Assembly: GCA_002438345.1 (NCBI GenBank)
Contig: DJUJ01000009.1
Coordinates: 6,151 to 12,320 of the forward strand
DNA: 6,170 nt
Origin: Paenibacillus sp. UBA6285
GTDB taxonomy: Bacteria > Bacillota > Bacilli > Paenibacillales > Paenibacillaceae
Reading direction: 5' to 3'
Shown here in pieces: positions 1-5,251 of this stretch. Both the position numbers and the translations under genes were made by a program. Below the pieces are notes generated by a model. It saw nothing but the letters and a program-made list of their open reading frames with translations, did not search any database and had not been told where the DNA came from. Position 1 is the stretch's first letter. Each line of letters begins with the position of its first letter.

Positions 1-1277
1 TTGGACCAATTGTTGACATTAATATGAATTTCCGCAATCCGATTACGAATGTTCGTACCTTTGGCGATCGTCCAGAGACCGTGCTAGATATGGGACTTGC
101 TTACATGAAGGCAGCCCATGAGAACGGAATGGCAGTATCAATTAAGCATTTTCCGGGTGACGGGGTCGATGACCGGGATCAGCATTTGCTGACATCGATA
201 AATTCCCTTTCCATAGAAGAGTGGGATGCGACTTTCGGACATGTATACCAGACGTTAATTGATGAAGGCGCCAATACGGTTATGGTGGGACATATTTTGC
301 AGCCAGCCTACCAACGTCATTTTAATCCAGGAGTAAAGAATGAGGATTTGTTGCCAAGTTCGTTGTCGCCGGAAATTCTACAGAATTTGCTGCGCGAGAA
401 GCTGAACTTTAACGGCGTCATCGTCAGTGATGCCACGCTAATGGCCGGATTTACAATAGCAGAACGCCGTGAGCTGGCTGTACCGAAAGCGATTGCTGCG
501 GGATGCGATATCTTCCTCTTCAATCGGAACTTCGAGGAAGATCGAGAGTATATGCTAAGCGGTATTCGTAACGGTATTCTGACGGAAGAACGCTTGAACC
601 AAGCTGTAACGCGTATTCTTGGCTTGAAGGCATCTTTAAGATTACATGAACAAGCTCGGACGAATACCTTGGTTCCCGATGAGTCTGCATTAGCGATCAT
701 TGGCTCTGAGGAGCATCACCAATGGGCACAGGCTTGCGCCGACCAATCTGTAACGTTAGTGAAAGATACGCAGCAATTACTGCCGGTTACACCGGAAACG
801 CATAAGAGAGTGCTGCTTGTCGTGTTAGGTGATGAAGAAGGAAGCTTCTCCGCGGGAGGATGCCATAAACCATTCGTAGAGAAGCTGCGTGCTGCTGGAT
901 TTGAAGTTACCGTCCATGATCCGATGGACATGCAATCCATGTTCAAGTCGGTTCGGGATTATGTGAAGCAATACGACTTCGCGCTTTACTTCGCGAACTA
1001 CGCAACAGCGAGCAATAAGACAGATCTGCGGATTAACTATACACCGCCATACGGTGGGGATATTCCATGGTTTATTAAAGAATTGCCAACGATGTTCGTA
1101 TCCGTCGCAAATCCGTTCCATTTGCAGGATGTGCCGCGTATTCCGACGTTCATTAATGCATACTCAGGAAATGAATATTCCTTGAATGCGATCGTTGACA
1201 AAATCCAAGGGAAATCTGAATTTAAAGGAACCAATCCGGTCGATCCATTCTGCGGCTATTGGGAAGCCAGACTATGA
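1..1277 (+). CDS. Glycoside hydrolase family 3 enzyme (NagZ/beta-glucosidase-like), 5'-truncated by window
   Basis: The reading frame is open from base 3 without a start signal, and the residues before the ATG at 24 (GPIVDIN) are already typical GH3 barrel sequence, so the true start lies upstream. Numbering from that ATG, the conserved R-x-FGD stretch is at 11-15. KHFPGDG at 41-47 is followed by the D52-x-H54 dyad, which in NagZ-type GH3 enzymes is the general acid/base. VMVGHI follows near 87-92, and GVIVSDA carries the presumed nucleophile Asp136. Residues from about 225 to 417 form a second alpha/beta domain ending in a conserved-looking VDPFCGYWEARL tail. No signal peptide can be judged because the N-terminus is missing. 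The family removes beta-linked glucose or N-acetylglucosamine with retention of configuration; the exact substrate cannot be read here. The stop codon overlaps the pgmB start, so the two are co-transcribed. Family assignment is firm; specificity is open. Confidence 0.9.
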   Translation, partial: GPIVDINMNFRNPITNVRTFGDRPETVLDMGLAYMKAAHENGMAVSIKHFPGDGVDDRDQHLLTSINSLSIEEWDATFGHVYQTLIDEGANTVMVGHILQPAYQRHFNPGVKNEDLLPSSLSPEILQNLLREKLNFNGVIVSDATLMAGFTIAERRELAVPKAIAAGCDIFLFNRNFEEDREYMLSGIRNGILTEERLNQAVTRILGLKASLRLHEQARTNTLVPDESALAIIGSEEHHQWAQACADQSVTLVKDTQQLLPVTPETHKRVLLVVLGDEEGSFSAGGCHKPFVEKLRAAGFEVTVHDPMDMQSMFKSVRDYVKQYDFALYFANYATASNKTDLRINYTPPYGGDIPWFIKELPTMFVSVANPFHLQDVPRIPTFINAYSGNEYSLNAIVDKIQGKSEFKGTNPVDPFCGYWEARL

Positions 1278-1909
1278 TGCGTGCCGTTATATTTGACCTT
1301 GACGGTGTACTGGTATCAACGGATCATTTTCATTATAAGGCTTGGAAGCAAATCGCAGATCGGCTGGGCATTCCTTTCGACGAGGAGGTCAATAACCGGT
1401 TGCGCGGCGTGAGTCGGATGGAGAGTCTGGATATTATTCTGTCCGGTGCTCCGGACCAGCAATTTTCAGATGAGCAGAAGCAATCGTTAGCAGAGGAGAA
1501 AAATGCAATCTATCGCAAGTTTCTGGAGCAGCTTTCTCCCGCTGACATCTTACCCGGCGTAACGGAGACCTTGGAAGGATTAAAGACGAAGGGGGTCGCC
1601 GCCGCTGTAGGGTCTTCCAGTAAAAATGCGCGGTTCATTCTTGAACAAGTAGGCTTGTTAGATCGGTTCGCCGTCGTAGTCGACGGTAATCAAATCTCAA
1701 GAAGCAAGCCGGATCCGGAAGTATTCTTGCTCGCGGCAAGTCAGCTTCAATGTGATGCATCCGTATGCCTGGTTGTCGAAGATGCGGTAGCCGGAGTACA
1801 AGCAGGCGTCCATGCAGGAATGAAAGTTGCGGCGGTAGGTGACGCGATGAACAGCAAGGATGCGACCTTTACGCTACAACGAATAGAACAACTGCTCAAG
1901 CTGATCTAA
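1274..1909 (+). CDS. pgmB: Beta-phosphoglucomutase (HAD superfamily)
   Basis: This cytosolic enzyme interconverts beta-D-glucose 1-phosphate and glucose 6-phosphate through a phospho-aspartate. I chose the ATG at 1274: it overlaps the upstream stop as ATGA, GGGAAG at 1261-1266 sits 7 bases before it, and it gives 211 residues, close to known enzymes. A more upstream in-frame TTG at 1259 would only add residues from inside the GH3 gene. Visible catalytic residues match Lactococcus lactis beta-PGM position for position: nucleophile Asp8 and acid/base Asp10 in FDLDGVL, Thr16 and His20 in the TDHFHYKAW stretch typical of this subfamily, cap-domain GVSR with Arg48, Ser114 in GSSSKN, Lys145 in SKPDP, and Glu169-Asp170 in VVEDAVAG. 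This separates it from general HAD phosphatases. It is translationally coupled to the GH3 gene and followed by a strong terminator, so it is the last gene of that operon. Confidence 0.95.
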   Translation: MMRAVIFDLDGVLVSTDHFHYKAWKQIADRLGIPFDEEVNNRLRGVSRMESLDIILSGAPDQQFSDEQKQSLAEEKNAIYRKFLEQLSPADILPGVTETLEGLKTKGVAAAVGSSSKNARFILEQVGLLDRFAVVVDGNQISRSKPDPEVFLLAASQLQCDASVCLVVEDAVAGVQAGVHAGMKVAAVGDAMNSKDATFTLQRIEQLLKLI

Positions 1910-1940
1910 AATACGAAGTAATTATGAAGTTGAATCCTGA

Positions 1941-1974
1941 AAGAAGCTAAGATCATCCGGTCTTAGCTTCTTTT
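1941..1974 (+). terminator. Rho-independent terminator after pgmB
   Basis: A perfect 12-bp stem (AAGAAGCTAAGA at 1941-1952 with TCTTAGCTTCTT at 1961-1972) closes on an 8-base loop and runs into a T-rich end, 31 bases after the pgmB stop. It ends the GH3-pgmB operon. Confidence 0.9.
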
Positions 1975-1978
1975 GTAG

Positions 1979-2065
1979 CTTCCAATGTCATTTGCATTTG
2001 ATCTTGCCGACTGGGTACGTATTCCTTCGGATGCGCTTGAGAATCTCGGCGCGTATCGTCTATGA
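1979..2065 (+). pseudogene. Possible small gene remnant, unidentified
   Basis: Between the pgmB terminator and the AT-rich block lies a short stretch with the base composition of the left-hand genes. In one frame it reads LPMSFAFDLADWVRIPSDAL and continues a few residues to a stop at 2063-2065, with a stop just upstream at 1976. It has no ribosome site and I recognise no family. The composition and protein-like residue mix suggest the end of a lost gene, but chance is quite possible. The remaining bases to 2152 hold the left direct repeat and the terminator of the leftward regulator. Confidence 0.2.
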
Positions 2066-2069
2066 CATT

Positions 2070-2089
2070 ACTTCGAAACCACCTGCAAC
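2070..2089 (+). repeat. Left copy of 20-base imperfect direct repeat flanking the AT-rich block
   Basis: ACTTCGAAACCACCTGCAAC matches the stretch at 4444-4463 at 18 of 20 positions, including an exact 10-base core CACCTGCAAC. It sits where base composition drops from the mid-GC left region to the AT-rich regulator gene. It is a candidate insertion or recombination border; see the right copy. Confidence 0.55.
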
Positions 2090-2119
2090 GATTAGATTAT
2101 TATGAATTGCCAACTAGCT

Positions 2120-2143
2120 AAAAAGTCTTGAATATAGGACTTT
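2120..2143 (-). terminator. Weak intrinsic terminator for the leftward Rgg-like gene
   Basis: On the minus strand, an AT-rich hairpin (AAAGTCCT pairing with AAGACTTT, one wobble, 6-base loop) leads straight into a run of five Ts, 10 bases after the regulator's stop codon. A longer inverted repeat, GATTAGATT at 2090-2098 with AATCTAATC at 2150-2158, encloses it and could extend the structure. Position and polarity fit termination of the minus-strand gene. Confidence 0.55.
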
Positions 2144-2152
2144 CACTAAAAT

Positions 2153-3022
2153 CTAATCTAAGATCTGCGACAATAATGACTCCAATGTTTTTGCTTGATA
2201 GGGTTGGTCGAATTCGTATAATACATCAATTGCTGATTGAGCAAGCTTTGTTCCTTCTTCTTTGTTGTTCCTTTTAATTTTAATTAGGCCGTTATAATAC
2301 TTATATACAATCTTAAAGAATATCGTTTGATATTGACTGCTAAGATTATTTAAGTTCTCGAGTAAGATCTCTGCGTAGCTTATTTTATTGATTATAATTA
2401 ATTCGTGAATCATATTTGTTAGCATTACACATATGATATCTCGTCCTGGGGCGTAGGCCTCATATTTTTTCATTGACTTGATAAGCGATTTAAAGAGTAT
2501 ATCTTTCTGTTCGCAGTCTATGTAATTTAAAGTATTTGTGAACAGTTGCATTTCTTGGAGGGTCCAAGATTGGAGATTGTTGAGATAGTTAGTGATCGTC
2601 TCGATATCTTCTGTCAAAATGACATTCTTCTCAAACTTACCCGTCAAGTTAAAGTGCTTCATTAATCTTATACGAGACCTGACTTCTGCCAGGTGAACTT
2701 TAGAGGTCAGATCCTCTTTTTGATGTAGTTCGTGATAAAGCTTAATCAATGATTCAAGATCATTGCTATTTCCAGCTTTGGAATATTTGTTGATAAATTC
2801 GTCATGATTTGATGGTCTATAACCTCGATAAATGTAGAAAAACTCGCCAATCTCCATCATTAGTCGATCTAAAATTTGTTCTAGCAATCTTAATGAGATA
2901 TCATGGCTTCCTTTTTCAAATTCAATTGCATATGATTTCGAGATAATATTTAAATAAACTTCCTTTTGAGTTAATCCCTTATTTGTTCGTATATTTCGAA
3001 TAAGTTCACCATATGTCTTCAA
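2153..3022 (-). CDS. Rgg/GadR/MutR-family transcriptional regulator
   Basis: A 289-residue cytosolic DNA-binding protein. Residues about 5-60 form an XRE-type helix-turn-helix (GELIRNIRTNKGLTQKEV, then SKSYAIEFEKG followed by HDIS), and the SKSY-x-x-x-FE-x-G pattern is typical of Rgg regulators. Residues about 68-289 are all-helical with spaced hydrophobic and aromatic positions, as in the TPR-like C-terminal domain that binds short peptides in Rgg, PlcR and PrgX relatives. The start is the TTG at 3020-3022: the next in-frame triplets upstream reach a TAG without another start, and AGAGG/AGG lies 8-12 bases before it. It is much more AT-rich than the flanking operons and is divergent from the small membrane protein gene, sharing a 224-base intergenic region with it. 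Family knowledge suggests it controls neighbouring genes in response to a peptide pheromone; no convincing peptide gene was found beside it. The family call is good; targets are inferred from position. Confidence 0.82.
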   Translation of the reverse strand: MKTYGELIRNIRTNKGLTQKEVYLNIISKSYAIEFEKGSHDISLRLLEQILDRLMMEIGEFFYIYRGYRPSNHDEFINKYSKAGNSNDLESLIKLYHELHQKEDLTSKVHLAEVRSRIRLMKHFNLTGKFEKNVILTEDIETITNYLNNLQSWTLQEMQLFTNTLNYIDCEQKDILFKSLIKSMKKYEAYAPGRDIICVMLTNMIHELIIINKISYAEILLENLNNLSSQYQTIFFKIVYKYYNGLIKIKRNNKEEGTKLAQSAIDVLYEFDQPYQAKTLESLLSQILD

Positions 3023-3083
3023 TTCGTTCGCCTGCCTCTAATATGTTTATTTACCTAATGTTGTAACTGTAGTGAATGATGAC

Positions 3084-3112
3084 TTGGAGATAAATTTATA
3101 GGCAGTTATAAT
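3084..3112 (+). promoter_or_regulatory. Sigma-A type promoter for the small membrane protein gene
   Basis: TTGGAG at 3084-3089 and a perfect TATAAT at 3107-3112 are separated by 17 bases. Transcription would start near 3119 and give a leader of about 128 bases before the ATG at 3247. The promoter lies in the divergent gap with the Rgg-like gene, so it is the natural target of that regulator. Confidence 0.7.
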
Positions 3113-3118
3113 GTAAGT
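3102..3118 (+). repeat. 17-base motif shared with the CPBP gene upstream region, copy 1
   Basis: The motif GCARTTATRATGTAAGT occurs here, overlapping the -10 box, and again at 3585-3601 with 15 of 17 identical bases. The two copies lie upstream of the two rightward genes of the block. It could be a regulator site or a remnant of a duplicated promoter. Confidence 0.4.
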
Positions 3119-3196
3119 TTTTATTATAGTTCAGAGAGAATCTAATTTGATTACGAAAAAATCATAATTTGAGTTTTGAATGTAGTAATGATGAGT

Positions 3197-3229
3197 GTGA
3201 TGGATACTAAGTATCATGACGTTTTTTTT
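3197..3229 (+). promoter_or_regulatory. Hairpin plus T8 in the leader of the small membrane protein gene (possible attenuator)
   Basis: GTGAT-G-GATA (3197-3206) can pair with TATCATGAC (3212-3220), leaving one bulge and one G-G mismatch, and eight Ts follow at 3222-3229. The core GATACT-A-AGTATC (3203-3215) is a near-perfect 13-base palindrome. It lies between the promoter and the ribosome site, so it could act as a leader terminator or, as DNA, as an operator. The stem is weak, so constitutive termination is not assured. Confidence 0.4.
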
Positions 3230-3246
3230 CTTTAGGAGTGTGAGTT

Positions 3247-3483
3247 ATGAGTCTTTTCATGTTGATAGAGGGGTTGAAAGTCTATTTCATCATTACACTT
3301 ATCTTTGGCTTCATCATTGATGGTGTACTCGCTTTGAGTATGGTCGTTACTACTGGATATGTTGATCCAAAATTGATGTTAACAATGTTATTTTTTTTAA
3401 TCGGTATAACCATCATTTTTTTAACAGCACTTTTCTCGCATTTAGTAAAGAAGAAAAGAGATCTCCAAGATGAAGATGATTAA
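3247..3483 (+). CDS. Small two-helix membrane protein, unknown function
   Basis: This 78-residue protein has an excellent ribosome site (AGGAG at 3234-3238, 8 bases before the ATG) and its own promoter, so it is very likely expressed. It is almost entirely hydrophobic: one helix at about 11-33, a short turn with GYVDPK near 37-42, and a second helix at about 43-66. A positively charged KKKRD follows, then an acidic DEDD tail, so both ends are probably cytoplasmic. I do not recognise a family. Its place between an Rgg-like regulator and a CPBP protein resembles small immunity or accessory proteins of peptide systems, but nothing in the residues proves that. Two T8-type runs lie in or just before it, in keeping with the AT-rich block. 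Confidence 0.75.
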   Translation: MSLFMLIEGLKVYFIITLIFGFIIDGVLALSMVVTTGYVDPKLMLTMLFFLIGITIIFLTALFSHLVKKKRDLQDEDD

Positions 3484-3528
3484 GTTTTGTTATATGTAAA
3501 ATTTAGTAAATAAATAGAATCAATTAGC

Positions 3529-3548
3529 GACTATTTTTAAAAAAAGTC
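3529..3548. repeat. 20-base AT-rich palindrome after the small membrane protein gene
   Basis: GACTATTTTT followed directly by AAAAAAAGTC is self-complementary except for one A-A pair. It lies 45 bases past the stop at 3483. It could help end transcription from either side, but there is no loop and no T-run outside the stem, so calling it a terminator would be too strong. Confidence 0.3.
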
Positions 3549-3584
3549 CTACTTCTATGACCTTTGTCGTAATTGGGTCTAAAA

Positions 3585-3601
3585 GCAATTATGATGTAAG
3601 T
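3585..3601 (+). repeat. 17-base motif shared with the small membrane protein promoter, copy 2
   Basis: This is the second copy of GCARTTATRATGTAAGT, 24 bases upstream of the -35 box of the CPBP promoter. In this copy an AATTA/TAATT inverted repeat (3587-3591 and 3601-3605) surrounds it. An upstream activator position relative to the CPBP promoter is plausible. Confidence 0.4.
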
Positions 3602-3625
3602 AATTCACACTGGGTAATATAAACT

Positions 3626-3654
3626 TTGACAACGTGATCTCCGTAATATATAGA
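3626..3654 (+). promoter_or_regulatory. Strong sigma-A type promoter for the CPBP gene
   Basis: A perfect TTGACA at 3626-3631 and TATAGA at 3649-3654 are spaced by 17 bases. The predicted start near 3661 gives a short leader of about 27-33 bases with AGGAAGG at 3675-3681. Confidence 0.75.
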
Positions 3655-3687
3655 GCATAGGTCTTAATATTTTTAGGAAGGATTTGA

Positions 3688-4470
3688 TTGATTATGAATA
3701 AAAGTGATTTTTTTAGATTTGAGCGTAAAAACGATGATTTCCCGTTCTACAGTGAATTGCAATCTCCCACTTTAAATTTGAAGAATAGCCTTATTTTTCT
3801 TATTGCTGTCGCTGTTGGTTTCGCTCTGTTTCTTATTGAGTTTGGAGGCGCTAATGTACAACCGTTTATGAATGTGATCTTCCCTTTAGCAGCCCTAATC
3901 TTTGTTGCAAGAAGTCAATGGACATCTATATTCAGAAAATTAGTAGCTAAAGATATTATATTAATTCTTGGAACGTACATTGTGAATCTTATTGTGACAT
4001 TTGCTGTTGGTAGTCTTCTTACAAAATTGTTTTCTACGAGCGCTAATCCAGTGGGCGAAAGTTTCAATGGTAATTTTGCCGATGCACTTCCGATGTTCTT
4101 GAAAATGATCCCAATGCTGTTTGGTGAAGAATTAATAACGATACTTCCATTCTTAGTCGCTCTAGCATTTGGAGTTAAAAAACTTAAAATGAGTAGAAAG
4201 TCTGCGATAATCCTAGCTTGCGTAGTATCAGCGATTTTATTTGGTGCATACCATTTACCGACGTATAATTGGAACATTGTCCAAGCGGTTATTGGTATTG
4301 GTATTGCACGTATCATTTTGCTATATCCATACCTTAAGACTAAAAATATTTGGACATCTTTTATAGTACATGTAATGAATGACTGGACACTTTTTGGCAT
4401 CAACTCGCTGATTAGATCTAAGCAAGGCCTTTTACGACAGAGGACTTCTAAATCACCTGCAACTCCTTAA
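3688..4470 (+). CDS. CPBP-family intramembrane protease (CAAX/Abi type) with altered motif 1 and unusual C-terminus
   Basis: This multi-helix membrane protein of up to 260 residues belongs to the CPBP (Abi) family, whose members cleave prenyl-type or peptide substrates in the membrane and often serve in bacteriocin maturation or self-immunity. Helices are visible near 33-51, 59-74, 89-113, 136-161, 171-190 and 196-214. Motif 1 is E147-E148 in GEELITIL, but the usual Arg of EExxxR is Ile. Motif 2 is F185-x-x-x-H189 in FGAYHLPTYNWN. Motif 3 is H228-x-x-x-D232 in HVMND. The start is uncertain: TTG at 3688 has ideal spacing from AGGAAGG (6 bases), while ATG at 3694 is 12 bases away. After motif 3 the final expected helix is missing and a polar, basic tail (residues about 240-260) runs through the right direct repeat and into the terminator stem. 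That suggests the 3' end was replaced by recombination. A functional protein is likely but not certain. Confidence 0.85.
   Translation: MIMNKSDFFRFERKNDDFPFYSELQSPTLNLKNSLIFLIAVAVGFALFLIEFGGANVQPFMNVIFPLAALIFVARSQWTSIFRKLVAKDIILILGTYIVNLIVTFAVGSLLTKLFSTSANPVGESFNGNFADALPMFLKMIPMLFGEELITILPFLVALAFGVKKLKMSRKSAIILACVVSAILFGAYHLPTYNWNIVQAVIGIGIARIILLYPYLKTKNIWTSFIVHVMNDWTLFGINSLIRSKQGLLRQRTSKSPATP
4444..4463 (+). repeat. Right copy of 20-base imperfect direct repeat
   Basis: ACTTCTAAATCACCTGCAAC matches 2070-2089 at 18 of 20 positions in the same orientation. Both copies are preceded by TAYGACA within a few bases. The copy lies within the last codons of the CPBP gene, and part of it forms the left arm of the terminator. 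It marks the right edge of the AT-rich block. Confidence 0.55.
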
Positions 4471-4493
4471 TTGAAAGGGGGGCAGGTTTTTTT
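4456..4493 (+). terminator. Rho-independent terminator overlapping the CPBP stop codon
   Basis: CCTGC (4456-4460) pairs with GCAGG (4482-4486), CTCCTT (4463-4468) pairs with an AAGGGG stretch, and seven Ts follow at 4487-4493. The CPBP stop TAA (4468-4470) lies inside the hairpin, which is unusual and suggests the coding end was joined onto an existing terminator. Confidence 0.85.
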
Positions 4494-4579
4494 GTATTTA
4501 AAATATTGTGATAGTCGCCATATAGCTGTTCTAGGTAACTGTGATAAAATGGAAAAAACTATCATAGGGAGAAATTAGA

Positions 4580-4978
4580 ATGGGATTTTCACTCCTCGGA
4601 ACGCTAATGGCATTAATCATCCTTGCCCCTAGTTTGCTAATCATTAAGTTTCCACCTGAAAATGTACCTGCTGATGTGCGAGACGCAGGGCCTGTCTATA
4701 CAGGTTTGGAGAGAGTAGCCAACTGGGTTGCATAGGCATTCTTGCGATCTCAAAGGATAACTTTCAACAGGTGGAATTTGGTGGGGCGGCAATATAAATT
4801 ATTGTGGGACCCTTTAGGATTTATTCCGATCCCGATGGCAGTTCTCCCTGTATGTGCATTTGGACTAGCAGCGATTTGGGGCAAATCCATTTGGCTGAGT
4901 ATTGCAGTCGTTTGTTTAGCGATAGGGCATTTAGCTAATTCTTGGCATAGTTATAAGCATACTAAAATCAATAACTAG
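4580..4978 (+). pseudogene. Decayed four-helix-type membrane protein gene (frameshift and internal loss)
   Basis: An intact start remains: AGGGAG at 4566-4571, 8 bases before ATG 4580, and a first helix at residues about 2-22 followed by IIKFPPENVPADV. The frame reaches TAG at 4733 (51 codons). In the frame starting with CAA at 4720, however, the sequence continues sensibly as QLGCIGILAISKDNFQQVEF, so one base is missing near 4718. That frame stops at 4795. The original frame then resumes with RQYKLLWDPLGFIPIPMAVL and two more hydrophobic helices to a stop at 4976-4978. Related Bacillales proteins, as I remember them, carry another helix between SKD and the RQYKLLW-like stretch. It is absent here, so an internal deletion is likely. 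The gene cannot yield the full protein. The name is unknown; the membrane character and the decay are clear. Confidence 0.75.
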
Positions 4979-5081
4979 AATTATAGGGGAATATACCCAT
5001 CCAAAAATTGATTGGATAGTTAATAAGCTGCACAACTAGAAGGGGTTTGAGGGTAGATAAAAGCATGAAAATGTATGATTT

Positions 5082-5122
5082 ACGAACAATGGAAAAAATA
5101 AAGTCGAAAATGTTCGTTTTTT
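5082..5122 (+). terminator. Possible terminator: long-loop hairpin with T-run upstream of the riboswitch promoter
   Basis: ACGAACA (5082-5088) pairs with TGTTCGT (5111-5117), and six Ts run from 5117 to 5122. The 22-base loop is long and A-rich, so the element is weaker than the other terminators. It would shield the purine-permease unit from transcripts crossing the decayed gene. The 100 bases to its left hold a 6-bp hairpin (ATCCAA 4999-5004 with TTGGAT 5012-5017) and nothing else I can name. Confidence 0.4.
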
Positions 5123-5126
5123 GTCA

Positions 5127-5156
5127 TTGACAACTCATATGATATCCACCTAAAAT
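5127..5156 (+). promoter_or_regulatory. Strong sigma-A promoter of the purine riboswitch-permease unit
   Basis: A perfect TTGACA at 5127-5132 and TAAAAT at 5151-5156 are separated by 18 bases. The start would be near 5163, about 14 bases before the aptamer, leaving the whole riboswitch in the leader. Confidence 0.75.
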
Positions 5157-5176
5157 GATAGAGCACAACAACATAA

Positions 5177-5251
5177 TTCTTTCGTATATTTCCGGGAATT
5201 GGCCTGGAAGTTTCTACGAGGTCACCGTAATGACCTGGCTACGATTAAGAA
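5177..5251 (+). promoter_or_regulatory. Purine riboswitch aptamer, guanine class
   Basis: All three helices can be drawn. P1 is UCGUA (5182-5186) with UACGA (5240-5244), lengthened by UUCUU (5177-5181) with AAGAA (5247-5251) across a UU bulge. P2 is UUCCGGG (5190-5196) with CCUGGAA (5203-5209). P3 is 5217-5224 with 5231-5238. The invariant GUUUCUAC junction is at 5210-5217. Loop L2 ends in GG (5201-5202) and L3 begins with CC (5225-5226), giving the known loop-loop pairs. The base that pairs with the ligand, just before the P1 3' strand, is C5239, which by the xpt (C) versus add (U) rule means guanine or hypoxanthine rather than adenine. It sits directly before a PbuG-like permease, as expected. 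Confidence 0.95.

Noticed and set aside
3389..3423. Runs of seven to eight Ts inside the 78-residue gene, considered as a phase-variation switch.
   Set aside because: Runs of this length are common in AT-rich genes coding for Phe/Leu-rich helices, and the frame is intact here.
2121..3550. Similarity between AAAGTCCTA-type words near the regulator's terminator and near 3543, considered as inverted ends of an element.
   Set aside because: Only about 12 AT-rich bases match and they do not coincide with the gene block borders.
3557..3622. A 21-codon frame between the two membrane-protein genes, beginning MTFVVIGSKS, considered as the peptide pheromone gene for the Rgg-like regulator.
   Set aside because: There is no ribosome site before it, it lacks the basic N-terminus and hydrophobic C-terminus expected of such peptides, and it overlaps the shared promoter motif.
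3915..4403. A 162-codon antisense frame inside the CPBP gene; similar antisense frames lie in the GH3 and permease genes.
   Set aside because: The sense strand carries clear family motifs, and the antisense products have no recognisable domains or ribosome sites.
4742..4978. The right half of the decayed membrane-protein gene as a separate 78-residue gene starting at TTG.
   Set aside because: It is in the same frame as the upstream part, has no ribosome site, and its first residues make sense only as a frameshifted region of the larger gene.
5065..5130. A 21-codon frame beginning MKMYDLRTME upstream of the riboswitch promoter.
   Set aside because: The ribosome site is poorly placed, the composition looks random, and it runs through a terminator-like hairpin into the -35 box.
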